Shown here piece by piece: positions 1-6,001 of a stretch of DNA of 8,952 nucleotides. The notes below the pieces were generated by a model. That model was not told the origin of the DNA and did no database searches. It was given only the letters and a program-made list of their open reading frames with translations. Positions within the stretch are counted from its first letter, which is position 1. Every line of letters begins with the position of its first letter. Origin of the DNA: JBJXGC01 sp046154545. GTDB taxonomy: Bacteria; Chloroflexota; Dehalococcoidia; Tepidiformales; Tepidiformaceae. Location: assembly GCA_046154545.1 (NCBI GenBank), contig JBJXGC010000149.1, positions 1 through 8,952 on the forward strand, written 5' to 3'. The position numbers and the translations under genes were made by a program.

Positions 1-1538
1 GCTGCCGGGCAGCTGCTCCCGTTCTCCGCCACGCAGGCCCACCGCACCCCATCAAGCCCGGCGGATACGGCCGTGCGCAGCCGTGCCCCGCTGACGGCGA
101 CGGAAGCGCCGTTCCTCACGACGAAGCTGTAGACGATCCGGTCACCGGCGATGGCCTGAGCGGGCGTCTGAAGCTGCACCGAGAGGTCAGCCTCCGGGAG
201 TACCGGGGGAGTGACCAGAATCACGGCGGCTGGCGGAGCAGCCACAGGCGTCGCCGTCGCCGTTGCTGCAGGGGTCGCGCTCGGGACCGTCGTCGAAGGT
301 GGCGTGCGCGTCGCGGTCGTGGATGGGGACGGCGATGGCGGGGGCGGGTTCGCCGCTGGCTGGTTCACCACCGGCTGAGGCCCCCCGCCGGCCTGGGCCG
401 CGGGCGGAGTCGCGGCGCTCACCGTGGCCGTGGCAGCTGGCGTTGGCGTTGCCGTCGGCACCGCCGTTGGCGTGGCGCTGGGGGCGGCGACCGCCGCCTG
501 GACCGGCGCCGGCGCCTCTTCCTTCGGCGCGGGGCCGGATGGCAGGAGCATGAACGCGGCGACCGCGGCGGCGATGCCGGCCGCCACCACCGCCGCTACC
601 ACCGCCACGACCGTCGTTCCCGGCCCGGCCGCCGCGCCCCCGGCTGCCGCTTCCGGCCGCACTCCGGTTGCCGCGCCCGCCCCGGCGGCGGTCGATCCCG
701 CGGCGGCCGGCGCAACGGCGTTCAGCAGCTGCAGCAGGAAGGCGGCCTTCATGCCCATCGCCGCCGGCGCCACCGAGAGATACGTGAACACCGCTTCCGG
801 CGACGCGAAGCGCGAGCGGGTGGCCTGGCAATCGGCGCAGCTCTTCGCGTGGCGATCGACTACTTTACGAGCCTCGGGCGAAAGCTGGTCCACCCGCGCC
901 CGCAGCAGTTCGCCATCCAGCGCGGCGCACTCCCGCCGGCCCAGCCGCAGCATCAGGAGCGCCGTGGTCGCGTCCCGGAGCGAGGCCTTCGCCCGGTTCA
1001 AGATGACCGCCGCGTTGTTCCGTGAGACCCCGAGCGCGAACCCGATCTCCGGCGATTCCAGACCCCGCCGGAGATGGAGGTCGATCACCGTGTACTGGCG
1101 CTCGTCCAGCCCCTTGGCCGCCTCCCATACGAACGCACTCGATTCCGAGAGGAGCGCCGCCTCCTCCGGGTCGCCCAGGCGGTCGTTGTCGATGACGTCG
1201 AGGACGAGCCCGCGTTCCTCATCCTGCGGCCACTCGAGCGGCGTTGTCTCCCGCTTCGTCTTGCGCAGGTTATTGAGGGCCGTGTTGTGGGCGATCGAGA
1301 AGAGCCAGGCCTTGAATCGGCCCTCCTCCTGCAACGTGGGCAGCGCCCGGAATGCCCGGATGAAGGCGTCCTGCGTCGCGTCTTCCGCCGCCTCGCGGCT
1401 GCGTAGCGTCCGCAAAAGGAAGTCATAGACCTGGTCGAAGTACCGCTCATACAACTCACCGACGGCGTCTTGCTCACCGCCCTTCGCCAGCGCGACCAGC
1501 TCCGCATCCGTCATCGCGGCCAGGCTCACGGTCTGCAC
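1..1538 (-). CDS. ECF sigma factor fused to zinc-finger anti-sigma motif, TM helix and DUF11-like ectodomain (3' end off window)
   Basis: Reading the minus strand from a GTG at 1538 gives 512 codons without a stop before the left edge. GGGAGG lies about 5 nt upstream of this GTG; an in-frame GTG (1529) and ATG (1514) are alternatives. Residues about 10-95 look like sigma region 2 (DAELVALAKGG, then YERYFDQVYDFLLR, DATQDAFIRAFRAL, FKAWLFSIAHNTALNNLRK). Residues about 135-192 look like region 4 (LDERQYTVIDLHL, then a helix-turn-helix with GVSRNNAAVILNRAKASL). Residues 204-237 carry C204, DGEL, then H230-x3-C234-x2-C237, the pattern of zf-HC2/ZAS anti-sigma domains. One hydrophobic Ala/Val helix spans about 308-332. 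A Pro/Thr/Ala/Ser-rich linker covers about 336-448. From 450 the sequence (ADLSVQLQTP, GDRIVYSFVVRNG) resembles a DUF11 beta domain, which is cut by the window. Inferred role: a membrane-tethered sigma factor whose activity responds to an extracytoplasmic cue. No separate anti-sigma gene is visible here. Confidence 0.88.
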   Translation of the reverse strand, partial: MQTVSLAAMTDAELVALAKGGEQDAVGELYERYFDQVYDFLLRTLRSREAAEDATQDAFIRAFRALPTLQEEGRFKAWLFSIAHNTALNNLRKTKRETTPLEWPQDEERGLVLDVIDNDRLGDPEEAALLSESSAFVWEAAKGLDERQYTVIDLHLRRGLESPEIGFALGVSRNNAAVILNRAKASLRDATTALLMLRLGRRECAALDGELLRARVDQLSPEARKVVDRHAKSCADCQATRSRFASPEAVFTYLSVAPAAMGMKAAFLLQLLNAVAPAAAGSTAAGAGAATGVRPEAAAGGAAAGPGTTVVAVVAAVVAAGIAAAVAAFMLLPSGPAPKEEAPAPVQAAVAAPSATPTAVPTATPTPAATATVSAATPPAAQAGGGPQPVVNQPAANPPPPSPSPSTTATRTPPSTTVPSATPAATATATPVAAPPAAVILVTPPVLPEADLSVQLQTPAQAIAGDRIVYSFVVRNGASVAVSGARLRTAVSAGLDGVRWACVAENGSSCPA

Positions 1539-1596
1539 AGCGTCCTCCCGATCGGTCCCGGCTCTTTGCGGGTTTTCGGATGATACGCCCGCGCTC

Positions 1597-1614
1597 ACAC
1601 CACGGCACTGGTGT
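1597..1614. repeat. 6-bp inverted repeat upstream of the sigma-factor gene
   Basis: ACACCA and TGGTGT flank a 6-nt centre, 59 nt upstream of the GTG at 1538. The position would suit an operator or part of the regulatory region of the sigma-factor gene. No convincing ECF-type or housekeeping promoter was found around it, so its role is a guess. Confidence 0.3.
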
Positions 1615-1681
1615 TAAGGCTGCGGTCTAGCGTTATGCCCGCGGCGAACGTCCGGAGCGTCCCGGAGCCGCGCTCTTCAGT

Positions 1682-1707
1682 GGGCGCGCTTGCCTTGCGC
1701 GGTGCCC
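1682..1707. repeat. GC-rich inverted repeat downstream of the aldo/keto reductase gene
   Basis: GGGCGCGC at 1682-1689 can pair with GCGC (1697-1700) and GCCC (1704-1707), leaving a 3-nt bulge and a 7-nt loop. It lies 46 nt past the stop of the minus-strand aldo/keto reductase gene, where a terminator could be. No T-run follows on the minus strand, so it is not a typical intrinsic terminator. The rest of the 1539-1752 gap shows nothing recognisable apart from the small inverted repeat at 1597-1614. Confidence 0.3.
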
Positions 1708-1752
1708 AGGCGTCGCCTCCGACGGGTACTGCGTCCGGCCGAGGTGGCCCCG

Positions 1753-2613
1753 TCAGACGAACAGCGGCGCCATCTCCCGCTTCTTCACCAGCGTCTCCAT
1801 CTCCGCGTCGCCCGGCCGCTGGCCCAGCTTGGTCGCAGCCTCCAGGACGTGCGGCAGGAGCGTCAGGTCGCCGGCGCTGTTCAGGAGCGTGCCCGGCCGT
1901 CCGAGCACCCAGTTCACCGCCCGCCCGATGTCCGCCGGGTCGCTGAGCGGTTCGTACCACGTGCCGTGGGTGTGCTCCTTCTCGTTCCACGGCCCCAGGG
2001 TGATCCCCTTGATCGTCTGGAGGGCGATCTCGCGCTCGCGGCACGTCCGGGCCAGCTCCTCGAAGTCGGCCGCGTAGGCCGGGTTCTGCATCATCACGTA
2101 GTTGTATGGCAGGAGGACCGAGTCGAAGGCGAACCGCTCGAGGCTGCGCAGATGCTGGGCCGCCACCGTCACCCCATGGCCGGTGACGCCGATGAACCGC
2201 ACGAGCCCCATGTCCCGCGCCTCAATCGCCGCCTCCAGCGCGCCACCCTTCCCCATGGCCGTGTCCCACTCCGCCTGGTCGACCAGGTTGTGGAGTTGGA
2301 TCAGGTCGACATGCGTCGTCTGCAAGCGCTCCAGCGAATGGAGGATCTGGGCCCGCGCCCCCTCATACGTCCGTTCGCCCGTCTTTGTCGCGAGGAAGAA
2401 GCGGTCCCGATGCTCCGGCATCCAGTTCCCGACCAGCCGCTCCGACCGCCCATAGCTCGCGGCCGTATCGATATGGTTCACGCCGTACTTCAGCAGCAGT
2501 TCGAGCGCCCCGGCCGCCTCCTCCGGGTTCGAACGCCCCAGCGCCGCCGCCCCGAAGATCACTCGCGTGCTCTGATGACCCGTCCGCCCAAACGCCTGCA
2601 AAGGTAACGCCAT
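1753..2613 (-). CDS. Aldo/keto reductase family oxidoreductase
   Basis: This 286-aa protein is a cytosolic NAD(P)H-dependent aldo/keto reductase, predicted to form a TIM barrel and to interconvert a carbonyl and an alcohol; the substrate cannot be read from sequence. The N-terminus (LQAFGRTGHQSTRVIFGAAAL) is typical of the bacterial AKR branch. The catalytic tetrad is complete: D49 in NHIDTAASYG, Y54 in the same motif, K77 in LATKTGE and H108 in LIQLHNL. The C-terminal half has the expected NWVLGRPGT segment, where the cofactor phosphate is usually held. Length is close to the shorter AKR members. The ATG at 2613 is supported by a perfect AGGAGGTG Shine-Dalgarno just upstream. It is the last gene of a minus-strand cluster, 40 nt after the hypothetical gene, and probably shares its transcript. 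Family is certain; the physiological role is not. Confidence 0.93.
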   Translation of the reverse strand: MALPLQAFGRTGHQSTRVIFGAAALGRSNPEEAAGALELLLKYGVNHIDTAASYGRSERLVGNWMPEHRDRFFLATKTGERTYEGARAQILHSLERLQTTHVDLIQLHNLVDQAEWDTAMGKGGALEAAIEARDMGLVRFIGVTGHGVTVAAQHLRSLERFAFDSVLLPYNYVMMQNPAYAADFEELARTCREREIALQTIKGITLGPWNEKEHTHGTWYEPLSDPADIGRAVNWVLGRPGTLLNSAGDLTLLPHVLEAATKLGQRPGDAEMETLVKKREMAPLFV

Positions 2614-2653
2614 ACCACACCTCCTGTCCGCCGGATTCTACACGACCGCGGCG

Positions 2654-3487
2654 TCAGCCTAGCTCCGGCCAGTACCCCGCCAACGCCTCGTCCCCCGCGC
2701 CCAACGGCGACAGCAGCGACCAGTCCCGCACGCTCCAGCGCTCCCGCAGCTCCTCGCCCGGCTCGCTCCGCGCCGCCACCACCCCCTGGAGGTAGGCGAG
2801 CAGCCGGTCGAGCCACGCGGCAACGGCATTTGTCGCTTCGCATAGCTGCTCGCCAGCGGCGAGCGACTGCCGGCACGACTCCCGCACGCCGCGCGCCGCC
2901 GCCTTCGGCAACGCCGACCGGAAGCCACGCGCGTCCGCCACCACATAGAGCGTCGGCGTATGGGTCGATGGCGCCCCATCCTTGAGCAGGGCCACCGGTG
3001 CCTGCGCGAGGAGCCCCGGAAGCCCGGCGTCTATCCCGGCCAGGGCCGTGCTCTCGCGGAGCCGCCGCATGCCCTGGCGGTCAGGCAGCAGCGCGCGGCC
3101 CTCCAGAGCGTAGCAACAGGGGATGACCGTCGCGATGTCCCGCCCGATCCGGCGCAGGTACGAAAACGCCAGATCCAGCCCCATTGGCGCCCGCTCAGCG
3201 AGCGCGCTCGCCGCCTCCAGCTCCCGCGGACGGATGTCGCCGTCCGTCACCTCCCGGAGCTTCGCCGCCTCCGCAGCCACCGTCCGCAGGCAGAGCATGA
3301 GCTTCGCCGCTGTCGAGCGCAGGTCGAACGCCGCCGCCTCGAAGGCGTCGTCGAACCACTTCCCGTCCCAGGTGTGCTCGTTCTCGGGCAGGTCGTAGCC
3401 GAAGCGGAGCAACAGGTCATACGGCCAGAGCGCCATGCCAAAATGGACGCCCTCGCCGGGGACGATCCCGTGGAAGCCGTGGCCCAT
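2654..3487 (-). CDS. Hypothetical protein, all-helical, coupled to the upstream amidohydrolase
   Basis: I do not recognise this 277-aa protein. It has no signal peptide and no clear membrane helix, so it is probably cytosolic. The N-terminus is rich in Gly, His and aromatic residues (HGFHGIVPGEGVHFG, then PYDLLLRFGYD and EHTWDGKWFDDAF). The rest reads as amphipathic Ala/Leu/Arg helices, for example about 48-80, 88-118 and 195-240. Cysteines occur at 66, 124-125 (IPCCYALEG), 205 and 216, without a metal-binding spacing. The C-terminus has Trp residues (ERWSVRDWSLL, GYWPELG). Coding is supported by codon use like its neighbours and by context: its ATG lies 2 nt after the TGA of the deacylase gene, which suggests translational coupling and a shared role. 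It may be an accessory protein or a small-molecule-binding partner, but no function can be assigned. Confidence 0.8.
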   Translation of the reverse strand: MGHGFHGIVPGEGVHFGMALWPYDLLLRFGYDLPENEHTWDGKWFDDAFEAAAFDLRSTAAKLMLCLRTVAAEAAKLREVTDGDIRPRELEAASALAERAPMGLDLAFSYLRRIGRDIATVIPCCYALEGRALLPDRQGMRRLRESTALAGIDAGLPGLLAQAPVALLKDGAPSTHTPTLYVVADARGFRSALPKAAARGVRESCRQSLAAGEQLCEATNAVAAWLDRLLAYLQGVVAARSEPGEELRERWSVRDWSLLSPLGAGDEALAGYWPELG

Positions 3488-3489
3488 GC

Positions 3490-5202
3490 TCAGGGCGTCC
3501 GCGGCGTGCCCAGGGTCACGACCTCACCGGCCCGCGCCGCCGTGTACCCGCCGGCCGCCGTAAACGTCACTTCGCCGTTCACCACCACCGTGTCGATGCC
3601 CAGGGCGTGGCGGATGTAACGGAAGCCGTCGCCGGGCAGGTCCTCGACCCCGACCTCTTCGTCCCGATCGATCGTCTCCGGGTCGAAGATGACGATGTCG
3701 GCGCCGTAGCCCGGGGCGAGGAGTCCGCGGTCGTGCAGCCCCCAGGCGAGGGCCGCGTCGAGCGTGGTCTTCTTGATCGCCTGCGAGAGCGTCAGAGCGC
3801 CGGTGTCCCGGACGAACTTGCTAAAGAGGTGGCCGGTGTCGCCGTTCGTGGCGAAGGCCTGGACATGGGCGCCGGCGTCGCTCGACCCGATGAGCGTGTA
3901 CGGGCTCGCCAGCATCTCGCCCACGACATCGACGTCCGTATGGCTCAGCGCGTCGTTCTTGAACTCGGTGTCGAGGTCCTCTTCGAGGGCGATGTCGATC
4001 ATGAACTCGGCCGCCGTCGTGCCCCGCTCCTTCGCCAGGTCGCCGAGCGTCCTGCCGACCATGTGGCGGTTCTTCTCGAGCTTCGTGCCCCGGATGTAGG
4101 CGTTGTTGATCCGGTCGCGCATGTACTTGAGCTGGCTGTCTTCACCCCGCGGCTGTGCCTCCGCGATCAGCTGTGCCCGCGTCTCAGGGTCGGTGTAGGC
4201 CGCGATCTTCTCCGCCTTCGTGGCCGTGTTCAGGACGCGGAACCAGGTCGGCTGGGCCATCAACATGAAGTTCTTCTCGCGCAGCCGGAAGTTGATATCG
4301 ACGGGTCGTGTCTGGACCTGGGGCCAGACACGCGCCCCGCGCTCGGCCTGTTCCGCGACCCGGTTGATCACGGCGCCCACGAGTTCCGGCGTCCGGCGGC
4401 TTTCGAACAGCGGTGAGAGCGTCGTCGGGATGCCGAACTCGAGCGACAGTTCGGCCAGCATATCGACGCGGTTCACCATCATGCTCGTGTCGTAGAACTC
4501 CGGCACAATCTGGAGGATCCCATGGCCCACTTCGCCAAGCACGCTGGCCAGTGCCCGAATCTCCTCGTGGTTCGCCATCCGGCTCGGCACGGGCTTGTAG
4601 TTCTCGTCCGAATCGACGTAGCTCGTGCTCAGCCCGCTCGCGCCCGCGTTCAGGCACTCGCGCAGCATCTCCCGCATCTGCCCGATTTCGTCGGCGGTTG
4701 CTTCGCGCTGGAACGAGTCCTCGCCCATCACCCACAGGCGGATGGCGCTGTGTCCGACGAGCGGCGCGATGTTGATGCCGATCGTCCCCTTCAACGCCTT
4801 CAGGTAGTCGGCGAAGGACTCCCACGTCCAGTTGATGCCATCTTCGAACGCTGCCATGGGAAGGTCTTCGATCTGGCGGAACATCCGGCAGAGCCGTCCC
4901 CGGTCCGCCACCTTCAGCGGCGCCAGCGTCAGCGAGCAGTTGCCCGTCACGACTGTCGTCACGCCGTGCTCCAGCGCCGGCTGGGCGAGTCCGTCCCAGC
5001 AAAGCTGCGCGTCGTAGTGGGTGTGCACATCGACGAACCCCGGCGCCACCGCCAGGCCCTTCGCGTCGATCTCCTTCGCCCCACGCTCGGTCACGCGGCC
5101 CACGCGAGCGATGCGGCCATCTTTGATCCCGACTTCGCCGAGGTAACCCGGCTGGCCGGAGCCATCGAAGATGTGTGCGTTGCGGATAACAAGGTCGAGC
5201 AT
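3490..5202 (-). CDS. N-acyl-D-amino-acid deacylase-like amidohydrolase (amidohydrolase 3 family)
   Basis: This 570-aa protein belongs to the D-aminoacylase/dihydroorotase-like amidohydrolases, metal enzymes that cleave amide bonds, often N-acyl-D-amino acids. The N-terminus (LDLVIRNAHIFDGSG) and C-terminus (GYGADIVIFDPETID, then VVVNGEVTF) form the small beta sandwich around a TIM barrel. The metal motif HTH is at 60-62 (GFVDVHTHYDAQ), C89 lies in TGNCSLTLAP, H151 in VGHSAIRLWVMGE, and D442 in GSSDAGAH is the likely catalytic acid. The regions where classical D-aminoacylases carry two more metal-binding His residues read GILQIVPEF and TLSPLFES, so those ligands seem absent. From memory, a large actinobacterial-type subfamily shares this feature, so the substrate is uncertain. 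The ATG at 5202 has GAGGGGG about 5 nt upstream. It is the first gene of the minus-strand cluster; a candidate promoter lies at 5238-5267. Confidence 0.9.
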   Translation of the reverse strand: MLDLVIRNAHIFDGSGQPGYLGEVGIKDGRIARVGRVTERGAKEIDAKGLAVAPGFVDVHTHYDAQLCWDGLAQPALEHGVTTVVTGNCSLTLAPLKVADRGRLCRMFRQIEDLPMAAFEDGINWTWESFADYLKALKGTIGINIAPLVGHSAIRLWVMGEDSFQREATADEIGQMREMLRECLNAGASGLSTSYVDSDENYKPVPSRMANHEEIRALASVLGEVGHGILQIVPEFYDTSMMVNRVDMLAELSLEFGIPTTLSPLFESRRTPELVGAVINRVAEQAERGARVWPQVQTRPVDINFRLREKNFMLMAQPTWFRVLNTATKAEKIAAYTDPETRAQLIAEAQPRGEDSQLKYMRDRINNAYIRGTKLEKNRHMVGRTLGDLAKERGTTAAEFMIDIALEEDLDTEFKNDALSHTDVDVVGEMLASPYTLIGSSDAGAHVQAFATNGDTGHLFSKFVRDTGALTLSQAIKKTTLDAALAWGLHDRGLLAPGYGADIVIFDPETIDRDEEVGVEDLPGDGFRYIRHALGIDTVVVNGEVTFTAAGGYTAARAGEVVTLGTPRTP

Positions 5203-5237
5203 GGAGACCCCCTCGGGCGCCGGACTGAATAGCGCTG

Positions 5238-5267
5238 ATACTACGCCGTCCGCAGCGATCCTGACAG
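5238..5267 (-). promoter_or_regulatory. Candidate promoter for the deacylase gene cluster
   Basis: On the minus strand CTGTCA (5267-5262) and TAGTAT (5243-5238) are separated by 18 nt. Each matches the housekeeping consensus at 4 of 6 positions. The -10 box lies about 35 nt upstream of the ATG at 5202, leaving room for the Shine-Dalgarno. This was assigned by eye only. Confidence 0.4.
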
Positions 5268-5278
5268 CGGACTGCCCA

Positions 5279-5306
5279 TTCCCCTCGCTCGCCAGCGGCG
5301 TACAAT
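5279..5306 (+). promoter_or_regulatory. Candidate promoter giving a leaderless transcript of the 66-aa gene
   Basis: TACAAT at 5301-5306 matches the -10 consensus at 5 of 6 positions. The best -35 candidate, TTCCCC at 5279-5284, is weak, with 16 nt spacing. The ATG at 5314 lies 7 nt after the -10 box, so transcription would begin at or next to the A of the start codon. No Shine-Dalgarno lies between them. Confidence 0.5.
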
Positions 5307-5313
5307 CCGGCCC

Positions 5314-5514
5314 ATGGCAAAGACACTCTCTCCCGCCCGCCGTTTCATCCGGCCCGCTGTCACCGACACCTGGGCGACCATCGCCGCCCGCGAACTCTCC
5401 GGCCTACCAGCCGAGGAGGCCCTGGCCAGCCTCCGCGGCTGGAACCCCCACCTCGCCCTCCGCCGCGGAAGCGGCCTCCTCCTCGTCAGCGACATCGTCT
5501 TCACCGAAGCCTGA
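5314..5514 (+). CDS. Small LysM-like protein (66 aa)
   Basis: This short gene has strongly C-ending codons like the other plus-strand genes and stops at TGA 5512-5514. The protein begins basic (AKTLSPARRFIRP), then reads TDTWATIAARELSG, WNPHL and LLLVSDIVFTEA. The order 'DTW-x-x-IA ... NP ... L-x-x-x-D-x-V' recalls the LysM / phage tail protein X fold, in which a single small domain binds glycan or another protein. This resemblance is by pattern only; LysM assignment is tentative, and the usual loop spacing was not checked. There is no signal peptide or membrane helix. It is transcribed divergently from the deacylase cluster, 111 nt away. The start is supported by a -10 box 7 nt upstream rather than by a ribosome binding site. 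No terminator is visible after it. Confidence 0.68.
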   Translation: MAKTLSPARRFIRPAVTDTWATIAARELSGLPAEEALASLRGWNPHLALRRGSGLLLVSDIVFTEA

Positions 5515-5572
5515 ACACCACTCCCCCATCGCCGACAGCCCCGGTTGGCCTTCAGAGTTGGCGAGGGACGTG

Positions 5573-5646
5573 TGGCCTGCGGGCACGGCGCGGGACGAAA
5601 AGGTTCGGTTCCGAACGCCGAACTCCCTCGCCCGCCGCAGCGGGAG
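5573..5646. repeat. Imperfect tandem repeat, copy 1 (74 bp)
   Basis: It aligns with 5654-5726 with a one-base indel. Shared parts are TGGCC-x-GCGG at the start, GAAAAGG in the middle, and a 26-nt block at the end that is identical in both (ACTCCCTCG followed by CCCGCCGCAGCGGGAG). The inner hairpin CCCGC-CGCA-GCGGG (5631-5644) is intact. The outer arm is lost because GGCAA replaces GAGGG. Confidence 0.75.
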
Positions 5647-5653
5647 GCAAGCA

Positions 5654-5726
5654 TGGCCAGCGGCCAGAGCGTGGGATGAAAAGGCGAGTTCCGGACGCCC
5701 TACTCCCTCGCCCGCCGCAGCGGGAG
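5654..5726. repeat. Imperfect tandem repeat, copy 2 (73 bp) with full hairpin
   Basis: This is the second copy of the preceding repeat. Its palindrome at 5705-5730 is complete: CCCTC, G, CCCGC, loop CGCA, GCGGG, A, GAGGG, i.e. two 5-bp stems separated by a G/A mismatch. The palindrome is followed by GCCGGGGTGAGGGC. Hairpins of this type ('CTCTCCCGC..GCGGGAGAGGG' plus GGTGAGGG) recur as dispersed intergenic elements in many high-GC genomes. Confidence 0.75.
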
Positions 5727-5899
5727 AGGGCCGGGGTGAGGGCTGCGTCGGCCCGGCGGAGCCCGGCGGGACCTCCGAGTCTGCCTGGATCGACGAGTTG
5801 CGAGACCGGGGCGCTGCAGTGAGCGCCACGACCGGCTGGCGGAGGGCAACGCCCACCCGAGCGCTCAATGACAGTCACCCGACCGTCCGCCCATAACGC

Positions 5900-5928
5900 T
5901 TGACGGCGCCCCGGGCAGCTAACAGACT
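5900..5928 (+). promoter_or_regulatory. Candidate promoter of the leu leader and leuA
   Basis: TTGACG at 5900-5905 matches the -35 consensus at 5 of 6 positions. After exactly 17 nt comes CAGACT (5923-5928), a weak -10 that keeps the key A at position 2 and T at position 6. Six nt later is the ATG of the leader peptide at 5935, so the mRNA probably starts at that codon. Confidence 0.55.
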
Positions 5929-5934
5929 GTGCCC

Positions 5935-5973
5935 ATGACCGTCCTCGCGTCCGGCCTGCTCCTTCTTACCTGA
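5935..5973 (+). CDS. leuA leader peptide (12 aa, four consecutive Leu codons)
   Basis: The frame reads M-T-V-L-A-S-G-L-L-L-L-T-stop. Codons 8-11 are CTG CTC CTT CTT (5956-5967), with one more Leu at codon 4, so 5 of 12 residues are leucine just upstream of a leucine biosynthesis gene. It is followed within a few nt by a strong hairpin (5974-5999) and an intrinsic terminator (6002-6037), then leuA. This is the layout of ribosome-mediated attenuation: the ribosome senses charged tRNA-Leu by its speed through the Leu run. There is no Shine-Dalgarno before the ATG; the promoter spacing suggests translation from a leaderless 5' end. CTT is rare in leuA next door, and two CTT codons in the run could sharpen sensing. 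Confidence 0.78.
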   Translation: MTVLASGLLLLT

Positions 5974-5999
5974 CGGCGAGCGCCTCCCCGTGCTCGCCG
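5974..5999 (+). promoter_or_regulatory. First hairpin of the leuA attenuator
   Basis: CGGCGAGC (5974-5981) and GCTCGCCG (5992-5999) form a perfect 8-bp stem, extended by a G-U and a C-G pair to 10 bp, around the loop CTCCCC. It begins one base after the leader peptide stop codon, so a ribosome at the end of the peptide would open it. The segment CCTCCC (5983-5988) in and next to the loop is an exact complement of GGGAGG (6023-6028) in the terminator. Confidence 0.7.
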
Positions 6000-6001
6000 A
6001 T

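Larger units (their letters stand above)
5515..5934. other. Gene-free spacer upstream of the leu leader
   Basis: No convincing protein gene was found in these 420 bases: open frames here on both strands run across the repeat pair and give arginine- and alanine-rich low-complexity products. The stretch holds two imperfect repeats (5573-5646 and 5654-5726) with a GC-rich hairpin, then about 170 nt of unremarkable sequence, and ends with the promoter of the leu leader (5900-5928). Confidence 0.7.

Noticed and set aside
187..831. Gly/Arg-rich frame of 214 codons on the minus strand
   Set aside because: It is a shifted frame over the linker-coding part of the sigma-factor gene.
424..1428. Open frame of 334 codons on the plus strand
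   Set aside because: It is antisense to the ECF sigma gene; the product is Ala/Ser/Arg-rich and has no recognisable domain, whereas the minus-strand frame shows sigma regions in order.
1541..1660. ECF-type autoregulatory promoter upstream of the sigma gene
   Set aside because: An AAC and a CGTATC are present on the minus strand but about 25 nt apart, too far for an ECF promoter.
1690..2607. Open frame of 305 codons on the plus strand
   Set aside because: It is antisense to the aldo/keto reductase gene, which has the catalytic tetrad and a perfect Shine-Dalgarno.
5573..5726. CRISPR-like repeat pair
   Set aside because: Only two imperfect 73-74 bp copies separated by 7 nt; no regular spacers and no cas genes.
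5171..5896. Open frame of 241 codons on the plus strand, and minus-strand frames over the same stretch
   Set aside because: They run through the promoter region, the small gene and the repeat pair; products are repeat-derived Pro/Ser/Ala/Arg junk with no ribosome binding site.
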